A DNA stretch of 64,000 bases from Mesostigma viride. Its lineage: Eukaryota > Streptophyta > Mesostigmatophyceae > Mesostigmatales > Mesostigmataceae. Positions 26,350 through 36,090 of this stretch are shown here, in pieces; the stretch's first letter is position 1, and every line of letters begins with the position of its first letter. The notes beneath the pieces are model-generated. The model was given only the letters and a program-made list of their open reading frames with translations. It was not told where the DNA came from and did not search any database. The position numbers and the translations under genes are program-made. Where the stretch lies: the NCBI GenBank assembly GCA_009746045.1, contig RPFO01000276.1:335928-399927 (forward strand), written 5' to 3'.

Positions 26350-27450
26350 AGTCTTCACGTGACAGTCCTGGTCTTCACGTCTTCACGTCTTCACGTCTTC
26401 ACGTCTTCACGTCTTCACGTCTTCACGTCTTCACGACTTCACCTGAACTTGCGGCGTATCGTATCTTTGATACCTTGCATGCACGTCTTCACGTCTTCAC
26501 GTCTTCACCGCGTCTTCACCTGTCTTCACCACGTCTTCACGTCTTCGCGTCTTCACGTCTTCACGGCTTCACCTGAACACCTGAACTTCACCTGAACTTG
26601 CCGTATCGTGTCTTCACGTCTTCACGTCTTCACGTCTTCACGTCTTCACCGCGTCTTCACCTGTCTTCACCACGTCTTCACGGCTTCACGGCTTCACGTC
26701 TTCACGGCTTCACCTGAACACCTGAACTTCACCTGAACTTGCCGTATCGTGTCTTCACGTCTTCACGTCTTCACGTCTTCACGTCTTCACGTCTTCACGT
26801 CTTCACCGCGTCTTCACCTGTCTTCACCACGTCTTCACGTCTTCACGTCTTCACGTCTTCACGGCTTCACCTGAACACCTGAACTTCACCTGAACTTGCC
26901 GTATCGTGTCTTCACGTCTTCACGTCTTCACGTCTTCACGTCTTCACGTCTTCACCGCGTCTTCACCTGTCTTCACCACGTCTTCACGGCTTCACGTCTT
27001 CACGTCTTCACGGCTTCACCTGAACACCTGAACTTCACCTGAACTTGCCGTATCGTGTCTTCACGTCTTCACGTCTTCACGTCTTCACGTCTTCACGTCT
27101 TCACCGCGTCTTCACCTGTCTTCACCACGTCTTCACGTCTTCGCGTCTTCACGTCTTCACGGCTTCACCTGAACACCTGAACTTCACCTGAACTTGCCGT
27201 ATCGTGTCTTCACGTCTTCACGTCTTCACGTCTTCACGTCTTCACGTCTTCACCGCGTCTTCACCTGTCTTCACCACGTCTTCACGGCTTCACGTCTTCA
27301 CGTCTTCACGGCTTCACCTGAACACCTGAACTTCACCTGAACTTGCCGTATCGTGTCTTCACGTCTTCACGTCTTCACGTCTTCACGTCTTCACGTCTTC
27401 ACCGCGTCTTCACCTGTCTTCACCACGTCTTCACGGCTTCACCTGAACAC
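26350..27450. repeat. CGTCTTCAC minisatellite (right)
   Basis: Mirror of 15410-16805 with the same 149/141-bp higher-order pattern but fewer copies. Confidence 0.9.
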
Positions 27451-27699
27451 CTGAACTTTGCGTATCGTATCTTTCATACATTGCATCATTTGCATGCCTT
27501 GGAGCTGCACGTCTTCAAGGAGTGTCACCCAGTTCCCGCTTGATTCAAATGCACTTCGCGCTTGAATTCGTGACTTCGCCCCGCTCAAGGTGGAAAGAAT
27601 GATGGGCACTAGCCACGGGAACTATGCCCGATGCTGATAGCCGAAGCGATGACATGGACGAATTGATTGATTTGTGTTATGCCGGGGACGATTGTAGAA

Positions 27700-27970
27700 A
27701 TGGGTGCTAGGAAAGAAATCTGGTGCCATGAAAGTAGATTTTTTGGCCGGTGCAAACCACCAATGCGCCGGCCGATGTGGCAAGGTCCTGCACGGCAGCC
27801 AGAGCGCACCCAGCCAGAGCGTACCCAGCCGCTGCCGCCGCCGACCCCCGTACTGGTGGGCGTGGAACAGACGATGAGAGAGATGCAACGAGCTATGGAG
27901 AACCAAAGCAAGAAGGTTGAAGAGCTTGGTTTGCAGCTGCGTCAAGAGGTGCAGAAACAAGTGGTCCAGC

Positions 27971-28012
<42 letters not shown>

Positions 28013-28049
28013 TGCAGCAGCAACTGCAGCAGCAACTGCAGCAACAACT

Positions 28050-28141
<92 letters not shown>

Positions 28142-29940
28142 TTCAGTTCCCGCAGGCAGCGTCGGCAATGTCGCAGTTTCCACAGGCATTGTCGGCACTG
28201 CAGCAGTTTTCGCAGGGACCGTCGGCAGCAGAGCAGTTCCCGCAGGGATCATCGGTGGTGCAGCAGTTCTTTGTGAGTCATTCGTGTAGTGTTGAGTGGG
28301 TGGGGTGGGGGTGTGTGTGGGGGGGGGGTGTAGGGGGGATTTGACTGTGTGACTGCGTGGCTGCTTGGCTGGAAAGGAGGGTGCGTGGCTGTGTGGCTGC
28401 GTGGCTGCGCTGCTGCGTGGCTGCGTGGCTGCTTGGCTGGAAAGGAGGGTGCGTGGCTGTGTGGCTGCGTGGCTGCGCTGCTGCGTGGCTGCGTGGCTGC
28501 GTGGCTGCGTGGCTGCGTGGCTGCGTGGCTGCGTGGCTGCGTGGCTGCGTGGCTGCGTGGCTGCTTGGCTGGAAAGGAGGGTGCGTGGCTGTGTGGCTGC
28601 GTGGCTGCGCTGCTGCGTGGCTGCGTGGCTGCGTGGCTGCTTGGCTGGAAAGGAGGGTGCGTGGCTGTGTGGCTGCGTGGCTGCGCTGCTGCGTGGCTGC
28701 GTGGCTGCGTGGCTGCGTGGCTGCGTGGCTGGAAAGGAGGGTGCGTGGCTGTGTGGCTGCGTGGCTGCGCTGCTGCGTGGCTGCGTGGCTGCATGGCTGC
28801 GTGGCTGCGTGGCTGCGTGGCTGCGTGGCTGCGTGGCTGCGTGGCTGCGTGGCTGCGTGGCTGTGTGGCTGCGTGGCTGCGCTGCTGCGTGGCTGCGTGG
28901 CTGCGTGGCTGCGTGGCTGCGTGGCTGCGTGGCTGCTTGGCTGGAAAGGAGGGTGCGTGGCTGTGTGGCTGCGTGGCTGCGCTGCTGCGTGGCTGCGTGG
29001 CTGCGTGGCTGCGTGGCTGCGTGGCTGCGTGGCTGCGTGGCTGCGTGGCTGCGTGGCTGGAAAGGAGGGTGCGTGGCTGTGTGGCTGCGTGGCTGCGCTG
29101 CTGCGTGGCTGCGCTGCTGCGTGGCTGCGTGGCTGCGTGGCTGCGCTGCTGCGTGGCTGTGTGGCTGCGTGGCTGCGCTGCTGCGTGGCTGCGTGGCTGC
29201 GTGGCTGTGTGGCTGCGTGGCTGCGTGGCTGCTTGGCTGGAAAGGAGGGTGCGTGGCTGTGTGGCTGCGTGGCTGCGCTGCTGCGTGGCTGCGTGGCTGC
29301 GTGGCTGGAAAGGAGGGTGCGTGGCTGTGTGGCTGCGTGGCTGCGCTGCTGCGTGGCTGCGTGGCTGCGTGGCTGCTTGGCTGGAAAGGAGGGTGCGTGG
29401 CTGTGTGGCTGCGTAGCTGCGCTGCTGCGTGGCTGCGTGGCTGCGTGGCTGCGTGGCTGCGTGGCTGCGTGGCTGCGTGGCTGCGTGGCTGCGTGGCTGC
29501 GTGGCTGCGTGGCTGCGTGGCTGCGTGGCTGCGTGGCTGCGTGGCTGGAAAGGAGGGTGCGTGGCTGTGTGGCTGCGTGGCTGCGCTGCTGCGTGGCTGC
29601 GTGGCTGCGTGGCTGCGTGGCTGGCTGGGGGGGGGGGGGGTGCCGGGTGCGTGGATGCGTGGATGTGTGGCTGGGTGGGTGCGTCACTGCGTGGCTGGCT
29701 GGCTCTGTGGCTGCGTGGGCGGCTGGATGGCCGGGTCAGCGTGGCTGCGTGTTCAATGGGATGCTAATATGTTGTTGCCTTTGGATGCCACAGTTCATGG
29801 ATTCTTTTGTTCACATGCAGGTGCTGCCGTCTTCCCCATCGACGTCGTCAAGACCGATGTCGCCAAGAAGGATGATGCAATCACTCTCGGCCATGTTTAA
29901 CTCATGTGGGCCTTCATGGCCATACGGGAAATATTATTGA
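27700..29940 (+). CDS. Gene A (right copy): Gln-rich coiled-coil protein
   Basis: Exons 27700-28272 and 29821-29940, 230 aa. Same architecture as the left copy, but the long homopolymer is about 30 Gln rather than Gln plus Ala. In this arm one A is missing before the start (TAGAAATGGG against TAGAAAATGGG), which leaves an in-frame ATG at 27679 also available; I use the start shared by both arms. The C-terminal exon is Ser/Pro-rich (SSPSTSSRPMSPRR). The poly(A) signal AATAAA is at 30349-30354. Function unknown. Confidence 0.5.
27974..28143. repeat. CAG tract in gene A (right)
   Basis: CAG/CAA/CTG mixed, then pure CAG of about 30 units, read as poly-Gln. Confidence 0.9.
28345..29637. repeat. 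GTGGCTGC tandem repeat in gene A intron (right)
   Basis: 8-bp units with a recurring GGCTGGAAAGGAGGGTGC block about every 70-180 bp. Ends in a G12 run. Occupies most of the intron 28273-29820. Confidence 0.92.
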
Positions 29941-30348
29941 ATCAGTTCTTTGACACTGAGTTGGCACTACGCAACACCTTTGATGCACATGAGTGCAGGG
30001 CGCATGTGTTGAAACCATGCAACCGTGGCGATCCCTCAAAAAGTTTGGTTATGTAATAAGTGACACAATTATTCCGGACGTATGATGGCCCAGCGTCCTG
30101 TAAGGTTGAGTTGTCTTGGAGGAGGAGCGTGATGACCGCGGAAGCCGCGTGGGTGTCTGTAGTGCTATATCTTGAAGATGTACGGTCTTGGAAGAGTTAT
30201 GGTCTTGGAATCATATAATAATGAGCTTGGAATAAAGTTGCGGGCAGCCTTCAATTGGCATATGTTGTCTCATTGATGTTGTCTCATTGCGTTAATGGGT
30301 CAATTGTCTTAGTTTATATAATGTATATCTTGGGAAACTCATTGCTTC

Positions 30349-30354
30349 AATAAA
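30349..30354 (+). terminator. Poly(A) signal of right gene A
   Basis: AATAAA about 410 nt beyond the stop codon. Mirror of 12970-12975. Confidence 0.5.
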
Positions 30355-30411
30355 ATGCATGCTAGGCGCAATCAACCCCCACAAACACATCTGAAAACTG
30401 CACACTGCATC

Positions 30412-30459
30412 AAATGTATCCTAGACAAAAAAATGTATCCTAATCCGGTAAAACCACCC
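30412..30459 (-). repeat. Element tip, right outer end
   Basis: Inverted copy of the tip at 12865-12912, with two AAATGTATCCTA copies. It joins the 40-bp satellite directly at 30460 within an AAGGGG of the unit. Confidence 0.8.
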
Positions 30460-30905
30460 AAGGGGCGGCTGCACACACACGTACATACACAATGCACGGT
30501 TGGGGCGACGGCACTCACATGTACATACACCATGCACGCAAGGACAAGGATGCACACACATGTACATACACCGCGCACGCAAGGGGCGGCTGCACACACA
30601 CGTACATACACCGCGCACGCAAGGGGCGAGTGCGCACACACGTACATCCACCGCGCACGCAAGGGGCGGCTGCACACACACGTACATACACCGCGCACGC
30701 AATGGGCGAGTGCAAACACATGTACATACACCGCGCACGCAAGGGGCGGCTGCACACACACGTACACACACCATGCACGCAAGGGCCGGCATGCACACAC
30801 ACGTACATACACCGCGCACGCAAGGGGCGGCTGCACAGAAACGTACACACACCGCGCACGCAAGGGCCGGCTGCACACACATGTACATACACCTTGCACG
30901 TACAA
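30460..30905. repeat. 40-bp satellite, right flank
   Basis: About 11 units continuing the array of 1-12864 after the palindromic element, with the same variants. Confidence 0.93.
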
Positions 30906-31058
30906 CACACAACACACACACACAACAAAAAATTATATACACACACACACGCACACGCACACGCACACGCACACGCACACGCACACGCACACGCACACGC
31001 ACACGCACAACACACACAACACACACAACACACACACGCACACGTGAACAACACACAC
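30906..31058. repeat. CA-rich and (CACACG)n microsatellite
   Basis: ACAACACACAC runs flank a clean (ACGCAC)n tract at about 30950-31008. It borders the satellite. Confidence 0.9.
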
Positions 31059-31173
31059 ACACAACAATTATAATATTAGTGTAGTATATCAAACAAAATA
31101 GTAATAAAGTATTTGCAAGCGTACTTCGTGTGAATTATGTGTAGACGAGAATAGAAGCTAAACAAAACTCTAA

Positions 31174-31242
31174 TGGAGAAAGAGGGATTCGAACCCTTGG
31201 GAAAGTTACCCCATACATAGCATTCCACTCGGACATTTCTCC
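31174..31242 (-). tRNA. tRNA-Ser-like relic lacking anticodon arm
   Basis: On the minus strand GGAGAAA pairs with TTTCTCC as a 7-bp acceptor stem with discriminator A. There is a TCCGAGTGG D-arm start typical of serine/leucine tRNAs and an AGGGTTCGAATCCCT T-arm. Only about 69 nt separate the ends, and between D and T arms there is just a GGGGTAACTTTCCC hairpin like a class II variable arm; no anticodon stem-loop fits. Probably a deleted pseudogene, possibly of organellar origin by style. Confidence 0.5.
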
Positions 31243-31276
31243 GAAAAAAAGGTCACGTAAGCTAAGGGTGGAGAGT

Positions 31277-31334
31277 TAAGGGTGTAGGTTGTAGGATGTA
31301 TGGTGTAGGGTGTAGGGTGTAGGGTGTAGGGTGT
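31277..31334 (+). repeat. Interstitial TGTAGGG repeat
   Basis: Degenerate then clean head-to-tail 7-bp TGTAGGG units, one base away from the plant/algal telomere unit TTTAGGG. Short and internal. Confidence 0.7.
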
Positions 31335-31342
31335 CTTGAGCT

Positions 31343-31659
31343 TTCTTTTTTGAGATCAATAGAGTCCCCTTCCATGATCATGTGCGTGATCTGGTTATGA
31401 TTTTCATCTATGGCGTGTGTGGCCACATCGTGTATTTACAACTTTCTAGCCATGGATAACTAGGTAACCATAAATTGGTTACCATGATAACTAGGTAAAA
31501 ACGTGTTGGTTTCAGAATACATGTGATCGCTGCATTGTCATCTACAATGTACAAATCAATCACGGATTTCGGGGCTACGGATTTCGGGGCTAAGTTTTTG
31601 TGGGTAGAGATTGGCAAGGGTGTCTTTATCTTGCCACTTGGTCACTTGGTGTGCATTAC
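31343..31659. other. No gene seen
   Basis: Moderately AT-rich. Contains a short duplication GGATTTCGGGGCTA at 31563-31592 and GGTTACCATGATAACTAGG-like repeats at 31450-31500. Nothing codes convincingly. Confidence 0.5.
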
Positions 31660-31982
31660 GTCTGTTCTTGCGTTGGAGTCAAAAAACTGTCCGTGTGTGG
31701 TGGTGGACTTTTCCTCACGGGCAGTCGCCATATGTCATACAAGCACTTGTTCGGCGTACCACTAGCTCATGTATGTCACCATTGTAATTTTGCGTTGTAA
31801 CAGCATTTCTCGGAGCCAACGGCCGTTGGACTCAAAAAACTGACCGTGTGTGGTGGTGGACTTTTCCTCACGGGCAGTCGCCATATGTCATACAAGCACT
31901 TGTTCGGCGTACCACTAGCTCGTGGATGTCACCATTGTAATTTTGAGTTGTAACAGCATTTCTCGGAGCCAACGGCCGTTGG
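31660..31982 (+). repeat. Tandem duplication, 153-bp unit
   Basis: Two near-identical units (GTGTGTGGTGGTGGACTTTT and the following sequence), each ending in CGGAGCCAACGGCCGTTGG. The palindromic 14-mers at 31816-31829 and 31969-31982 give the 153-bp period. Confidence 0.9.
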
Positions 31983-32226
31983 ACTTCGAAAAACTGATAG
32001 CCTTGTCTGAAGGTGTGTGCGTGAATGGCACATGTGCATCGTCGGGGGGAGTTTTCTCAAGAGCCACATGTGGTAGTGTAAGGTGGGCATGCTTAGTGCG
32101 TACGGGTGGGAGGGACAAGAGGTGCAGAAGTTGACGGCTTTTGACCTTGGGAAATGACACGGCACACATAAGACAACAAAGTGATAATTTTAATGTCTTT
32201 ACTGGTGTACTGTCAATTTCTCCGAG

Positions 32227-32240
32227 CCAACGGCCGTTGG
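32227..32240. repeat. CCAACGGCCGTTGG palindrome
   Basis: Third copy of a perfect 14-bp palindrome; others are at 31816, 31969, 32483 (13 of 14) and 33535 (one change). Spacings are 153, 258, 256 and about 1050. Confidence 0.75.
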
Positions 32241-34012
32241 ACTCTCGAAACTCTCCTGTCTACAAAGTGTGTGCGTGCGATGGCACTTGTTCCATGTGCC
32301 GGGGGGGGGTGAGAAATCTGTCGTTCATTAATTTGTGCCTCGTCGGGGTGGGCATGCATGAATTTGTGCCTCGTCGGGGTGGACATGCATGAAAGCATTT
32401 TCATTGGTACTCGGGGTTCAATATTTTTGTCTTGCTGTTGAAACGTCGACGTGCTCTTCTCCTGCTCTTTTTTTTTCCTACTCAACGGCCGTTGGTGCTT
32501 TTAAACTTGCCCAGCGTTATGACTAGGATGCCCTTCTTTACTGCTAGCCACCGCCCCTTGTGTACAATGCTAGAATTAGGCCGGGGTAATGGTACACGTC
32601 CACCGCGTCCCCAGTGCAAGGTTCGTGAATGCGCTGGTTCGTAAAAAATTCGGCACTTGGAAGGTTCGAACACCTGACCCCACTTTCGTTATTTCAACAT
32701 GCCCTGAACGAAAAAGCTGCGTAAAGGATACATTAACCGTTCCCTGTTATTCTTGATTATATTGCGATATCATGGACGTACACACGCGGTTGGTGGTCCG
32801 TACTTGCCAACTGCACTTGCAAACTGACTGACTGACTGCCTCCGTTACGCACTTGCGTGTGTTTCCGTACTTGCCAACTGAACTTGCAAACTGACTGAAT
32901 GACTGCCTCCGTTACGACTAACAAGTGAACGACGAGTGAGCTACTAAAGTTTTGTTCAGTTCATTGTGTCTATATGTACATAGCCGTTTCTTCAAAACCG
33001 TTGCGTGGATACCTTGATTCTGGGTTCGCTGATACTTGTTTCCCATTTTAAATCTCCCGTCCATAATTGGATACATGTAATGTAGGAGGATACCCACTTG
33101 CCCGAAATCCGCGTAACGGGTGATTAGTACTGCTGTAAGCGGAACCACAGACAAATCTGTCTAACGGGCTAACATTATTGTCCTTCATGTACTGGTTTTT
33201 GCACGCAGGACGCCATTCGCAACACCGCCTGACGGAGTCGGATGGACCGGACGTGCGTGAGGCTGCTGTTCACAGTCGTGAAGTTGGCAGACATTAATAT
33301 CAACACGGTCACGAGAATTCGTCCAGAGAATAATTGATGCTTGTGACGTGCTCGACGGCTGCGATGACCGAGATGATGCGTGTAGTGCACAGCGTCCGAG
33401 ACGTCGCGACACCCGTGGCTGTCCTGTTGATGCGAACGCACGGTGACGAGACGGAGCCCATTATATAGGTGGATTACAAGTTAGAACGGCCCTCGCGGTT
33501 GCACTGTTTAATCGCGAACGTGGATTTTGCGGAGCCGACGGCCGTTGGGGATTGGAAATCTGATGATATCGGGGCTGCGCACGACATCGAGGAACTGGGG
33601 ATCGACGTAGGTCTACAGGCTCACTTGTCCGTCAACATGTATGGCCTCGCTTGACTGTCATCATCTTGACATGTACATAACTAGTTCATATACCATGCAT
33701 TTGACACTGCCTGCACGTGGATTTTCCAGACATACATTGAGGGTAATTATAACTCGAAAGCACTACGTACGATTGAGACGTCCGGTCGTAGAGCAGATGC
33801 ACTGGAGCTTTCTGATCTTCCAATTGATGGGTCTGTAATTATGTAAGATATTCAGATATCGCGATGACTCGAGCATCGATGCATGGAATGTAATAATGTA
33901 TTTCATTCAATTATACATCCAATTTAACTCCGCAATTGAGGGGCACACATGTCCATCAGCCCGAGACAACATTTCCCAAGTAATTTTCGATTAGTGATTT
34001 AGTGTGGGCCTC
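32241..34012. other. No gene seen
   Basis: Mixed sequence with two more copies of the CCAACGGCCGTTGG palindrome, a duplicated GGGTGGGCATGCATGAATTT at about 32350, and a repeated TTGCCAACTGCACTTGCAAACTGACTG at about 32806 and 32870. Open frames are short and unconvincing. Confidence 0.5.
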
Positions 34013-34192
34013 CCCTGAAATGAAATGAAATGAAATGAAATGAAATGAAATGAAATGAAATGAAATGAAATGAAATGAAATGAAATGAAATGAAATGAAA
34101 TGAAATCAAATGAAATAAAATGAAATCAAATGAAATGAAATGAAATCAAATGAAATGAAATGAAGTGAAATGAAATGAAATGAAATGAAATT
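34013..34192 (+). repeat. (TGAAA)n microsatellite
   Basis: About 36 pentanucleotide units with a few TCAAA and TAAAA variants. Probably the tail of the adjoining retroelement end at 34201. Confidence 0.92.
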
Positions 34193-34390
34193 ATAACATG
34201 ACTCCGTTGGGAGATCATGTAGCACGTATTCCCTTGCTGGGTGCAGGTGCCCTGGCGCACCTACTAAGAGCAGGGGTAGCTTACATTCCCACCCTTGTGC
34301 ACAGGAAGTAGCCGAGAATGTATTAAAAGCCATATGCCCCTTCTCAGGGATATGTGCTACATGTACTCCCAACGGAGTTATCTTCCAAAT
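34193..34390 (-). mobile_element. Short retroelement end, inverted relative of 34550-34710
   Basis: Bounded by ACTCCGTTGGGAGA at 34201 and ACTCCCAACGGAGT at 34365. The reverse complement matches the following copy in order (GTAGCACATA, GGGGCATATGG, CTACTTCCTG, GTGCACCAGGGCAC-like). The two form an inverted pair. Confidence 0.65.
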
Positions 34391-34550
34391 TAATTAATTC
34401 CCTTGCTGGATGGATGGAGGTGGGCGAAGCCGCGAAACCGAACTACTAAGCTAACTCTAAGCTAATCTAGAAAACCCTAACTACTCTGTAGACTCAGCAA
34501 AGCGCCCCTTCCTCCTGGGAGAGTTCCAGCATTGAATTGAATTGAATTGT
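34391..34550 (-). mobile_element. LINE-like 3' end fragment
   Basis: Contains TGGATGGAGGTGGGCGAAGC and CAGCAAAGCGCCCCTTCC as at 55500-55625, where on the minus strand it encodes a Lys/Arg-rich C-terminus ending KGRFAE and a stop. It has an (AATTG)n tail. Confidence 0.6.
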
Positions 34551-35090
34551 AACATAACTCCGTTGGGAGTATACGTAGCACATAGCCCGTGAGAGGGCCA
34601 GAGGGGGCATATGGCCTATCATACCTCCTAAGCTACTTCCTGCAAGGGTGGGGATGTAAAGGACCCTTGCTCTAGGTGCACCAGGGCACTTGCATCCCCA
34701 TGATCTTCAAGCTATGCCCAGCGAAGGGGGAGCCTGTCATGGGGGGGAAGATCAGCATAGCTATACAAAAGCGAGGGCATGGCGTCTCAGCAGAGAGTTA
34801 CTCCCTGCATGGGCACAACATAACTAAATAAAGCTAGGCATCATCTGGAGTGTGGCTCATCATAGGCACACATGTACATGATTAAATAAAGCGCATGGCT
34901 TAGCTGGGATAGTGCCTCTAGGAGGCGTACATGTACATGGCCACGGTCTATCTATGCTACACTACTACTGCTGTATTCCCCTAAGCTGGGGCGTCTGGAG
35001 TTCCAGCGCATGTATCAGTGATACTCCTCTTATATGATGCCAGAATATACTGCCAGGTTTCATATTTCCAGAGGAGTTACCTGTGCAAGG
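34551..35090 (+). mobile_element. Retroelement-like segment with GTTG hairpin
   Basis: Begins with ACTCCGTTGGGAGT at 34557, a small hairpin shared by all fragments of this family in the window. Related to 34240-34390. Includes two TACATGTACATG motifs. No intact frame. Confidence 0.5.
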
Positions 35091-36012
35091 CCTCGATCAC
35101 AACCTGTTGCCATGAACATGTACCCTCATGCATGTGCATATAATATGCAATGACGGGGATCGACACAGCAAGGCGACCCCTTGCGGGCCCCTTTTCCCTG
35201 TCGGCCCCGCTGCATTGAGTCCTTCCAGGTGTCCACGCTGTGCATGCCCCCGGGTGTCGTGCTCCTCGCCAATATTGACGCTATCCATGCCCTCGGCCAT
35301 GCCTATGATGGGAACCCCACCAGATGATTAATTAATTAATTAATTAATTAAACTCGTGCTCCCGTTGGGGAGTCACGGAGCACCGAAGTGCTTTTAATCC
35401 CTGTGTGTGCACTCTCTCTGCGCCAGATGATGTATTAGCCTCTAATTAGTTAGCTATGCTTGGCCCATGCACATGCAGAGCCACTCTCTGAGCTGAGACG
35501 CCACTGAATGCCGGCTAGCAATTGCTTAGTTAGGAGTTTTCCACGAGTGCTGCCAGCGGTGTGAATACCGCACCTCAACCTTGAGGGTAAAGTAAGTGAG
35601 TGCGTGATTTAACATGCACTGAAGCTAGTAGGCATGCCACTGAGTACCCGACGTACGGAGGTACTTTTTTACGCGGATACTTCACCTGCGAAGGCAAGTG
35701 GCACGGTTCGCTTGCCCAGGTCTGGAGTCGCAGAAAGCAACTCCACGTCATCGGGACTATCCAAGACGACTGTACGCTCTGCCATGATGACGTGTGTGCA
35801 GCCGGGGGTCAGACCGCCCCGTGGCCGGTCGATCTGCCCAGACGTGGTCCTCGTATTAGCCGCAGCGCCTGTATAGCTGTCCCTTGCCCTCACTCGCACT
35901 AGCTGTGGCTGATGTGTTATTCCGCTGCATCCGGGTCGACTTTGTCGCGACCCATGCAGTCTAGATTCTTCCCAGGCCTGGTGCGACGGCAGCGATGTTG
36001 CAGCGTGTCGCA
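35091..36012. mobile_element. Degenerate retroelement region
   Basis: Minus-strand reading near 35100-35300 is open but unrecognised. At 35327-35381 a (TTAA)n tail abuts AACTCGTGCTCCCGTTGGGG, the 3' end of the LINE family seen at 55.9-57.3 kb. An open frame at 35600-35902 (plus) has no recognised similarity. Confidence 0.45.
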
Positions 36013-36051
36013 GTTTGTGTTGTAGTTAGTTGTACAAACTACAACACAAAC
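36013..36051. repeat. Inverted repeat hairpin 1
   Basis: 15-bp perfect stem (GTTTGTGTTGTAGTT) with a 9-nt loop. Confidence 0.9.
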
Positions 36052-36062
36052 AGTCTTGTAGT

Positions 36063-36090
36063 TGCCAGCACAACATTTGTTGTGCTGGCA
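36063..36090. repeat. Inverted repeat hairpin 2
   Basis: 13-bp perfect stem (TGCCAGCACAACA) with a 2-nt loop, 11 bp after hairpin 1. Confidence 0.9.

Larger units (their letters stand above)
12865..30459. mobile_element. 17.6-kb palindromic composite element
   Basis: Two inverted arms, 12865-20902 and 22266-30459, surround a 1.36-kb spacer. Both outer ends finish in the same inverted tip (GGGTGGTTTTACCGGATTAG). The whole structure sits inside the 40-bp satellite, which resumes at 30460. Each arm holds gene A reading outward, a CFAP299-like fragment, a GC-rich minisatellite and gene B reading inward. No clear target-site duplication is visible; the two satellite junctions differ in register by about 10 bp. 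I see no recognisable transposase, so the class is unknown. Capture of a host fragment with its intron points to a DNA-level, Pack-type process rather than a retrocopy. Confidence 0.75.
22266..30459 (-). repeat. Right arm of palindrome
   Basis: Inverted copy of 12865-20902, about 160 bp longer because its (GTGGCTGC)n and (CAG)n tracts are longer. Independent substitutions and repeat lengths argue against a simple fold-back sequencing artefact. Confidence 0.92.

Noticed and set aside
12865-30459. Palindrome as an assembly fold-back artefact
   Set aside because: A unique 1.36-kb spacer, arm-specific substitutions and different tandem-repeat lengths make this less likely, though read evidence is needed.
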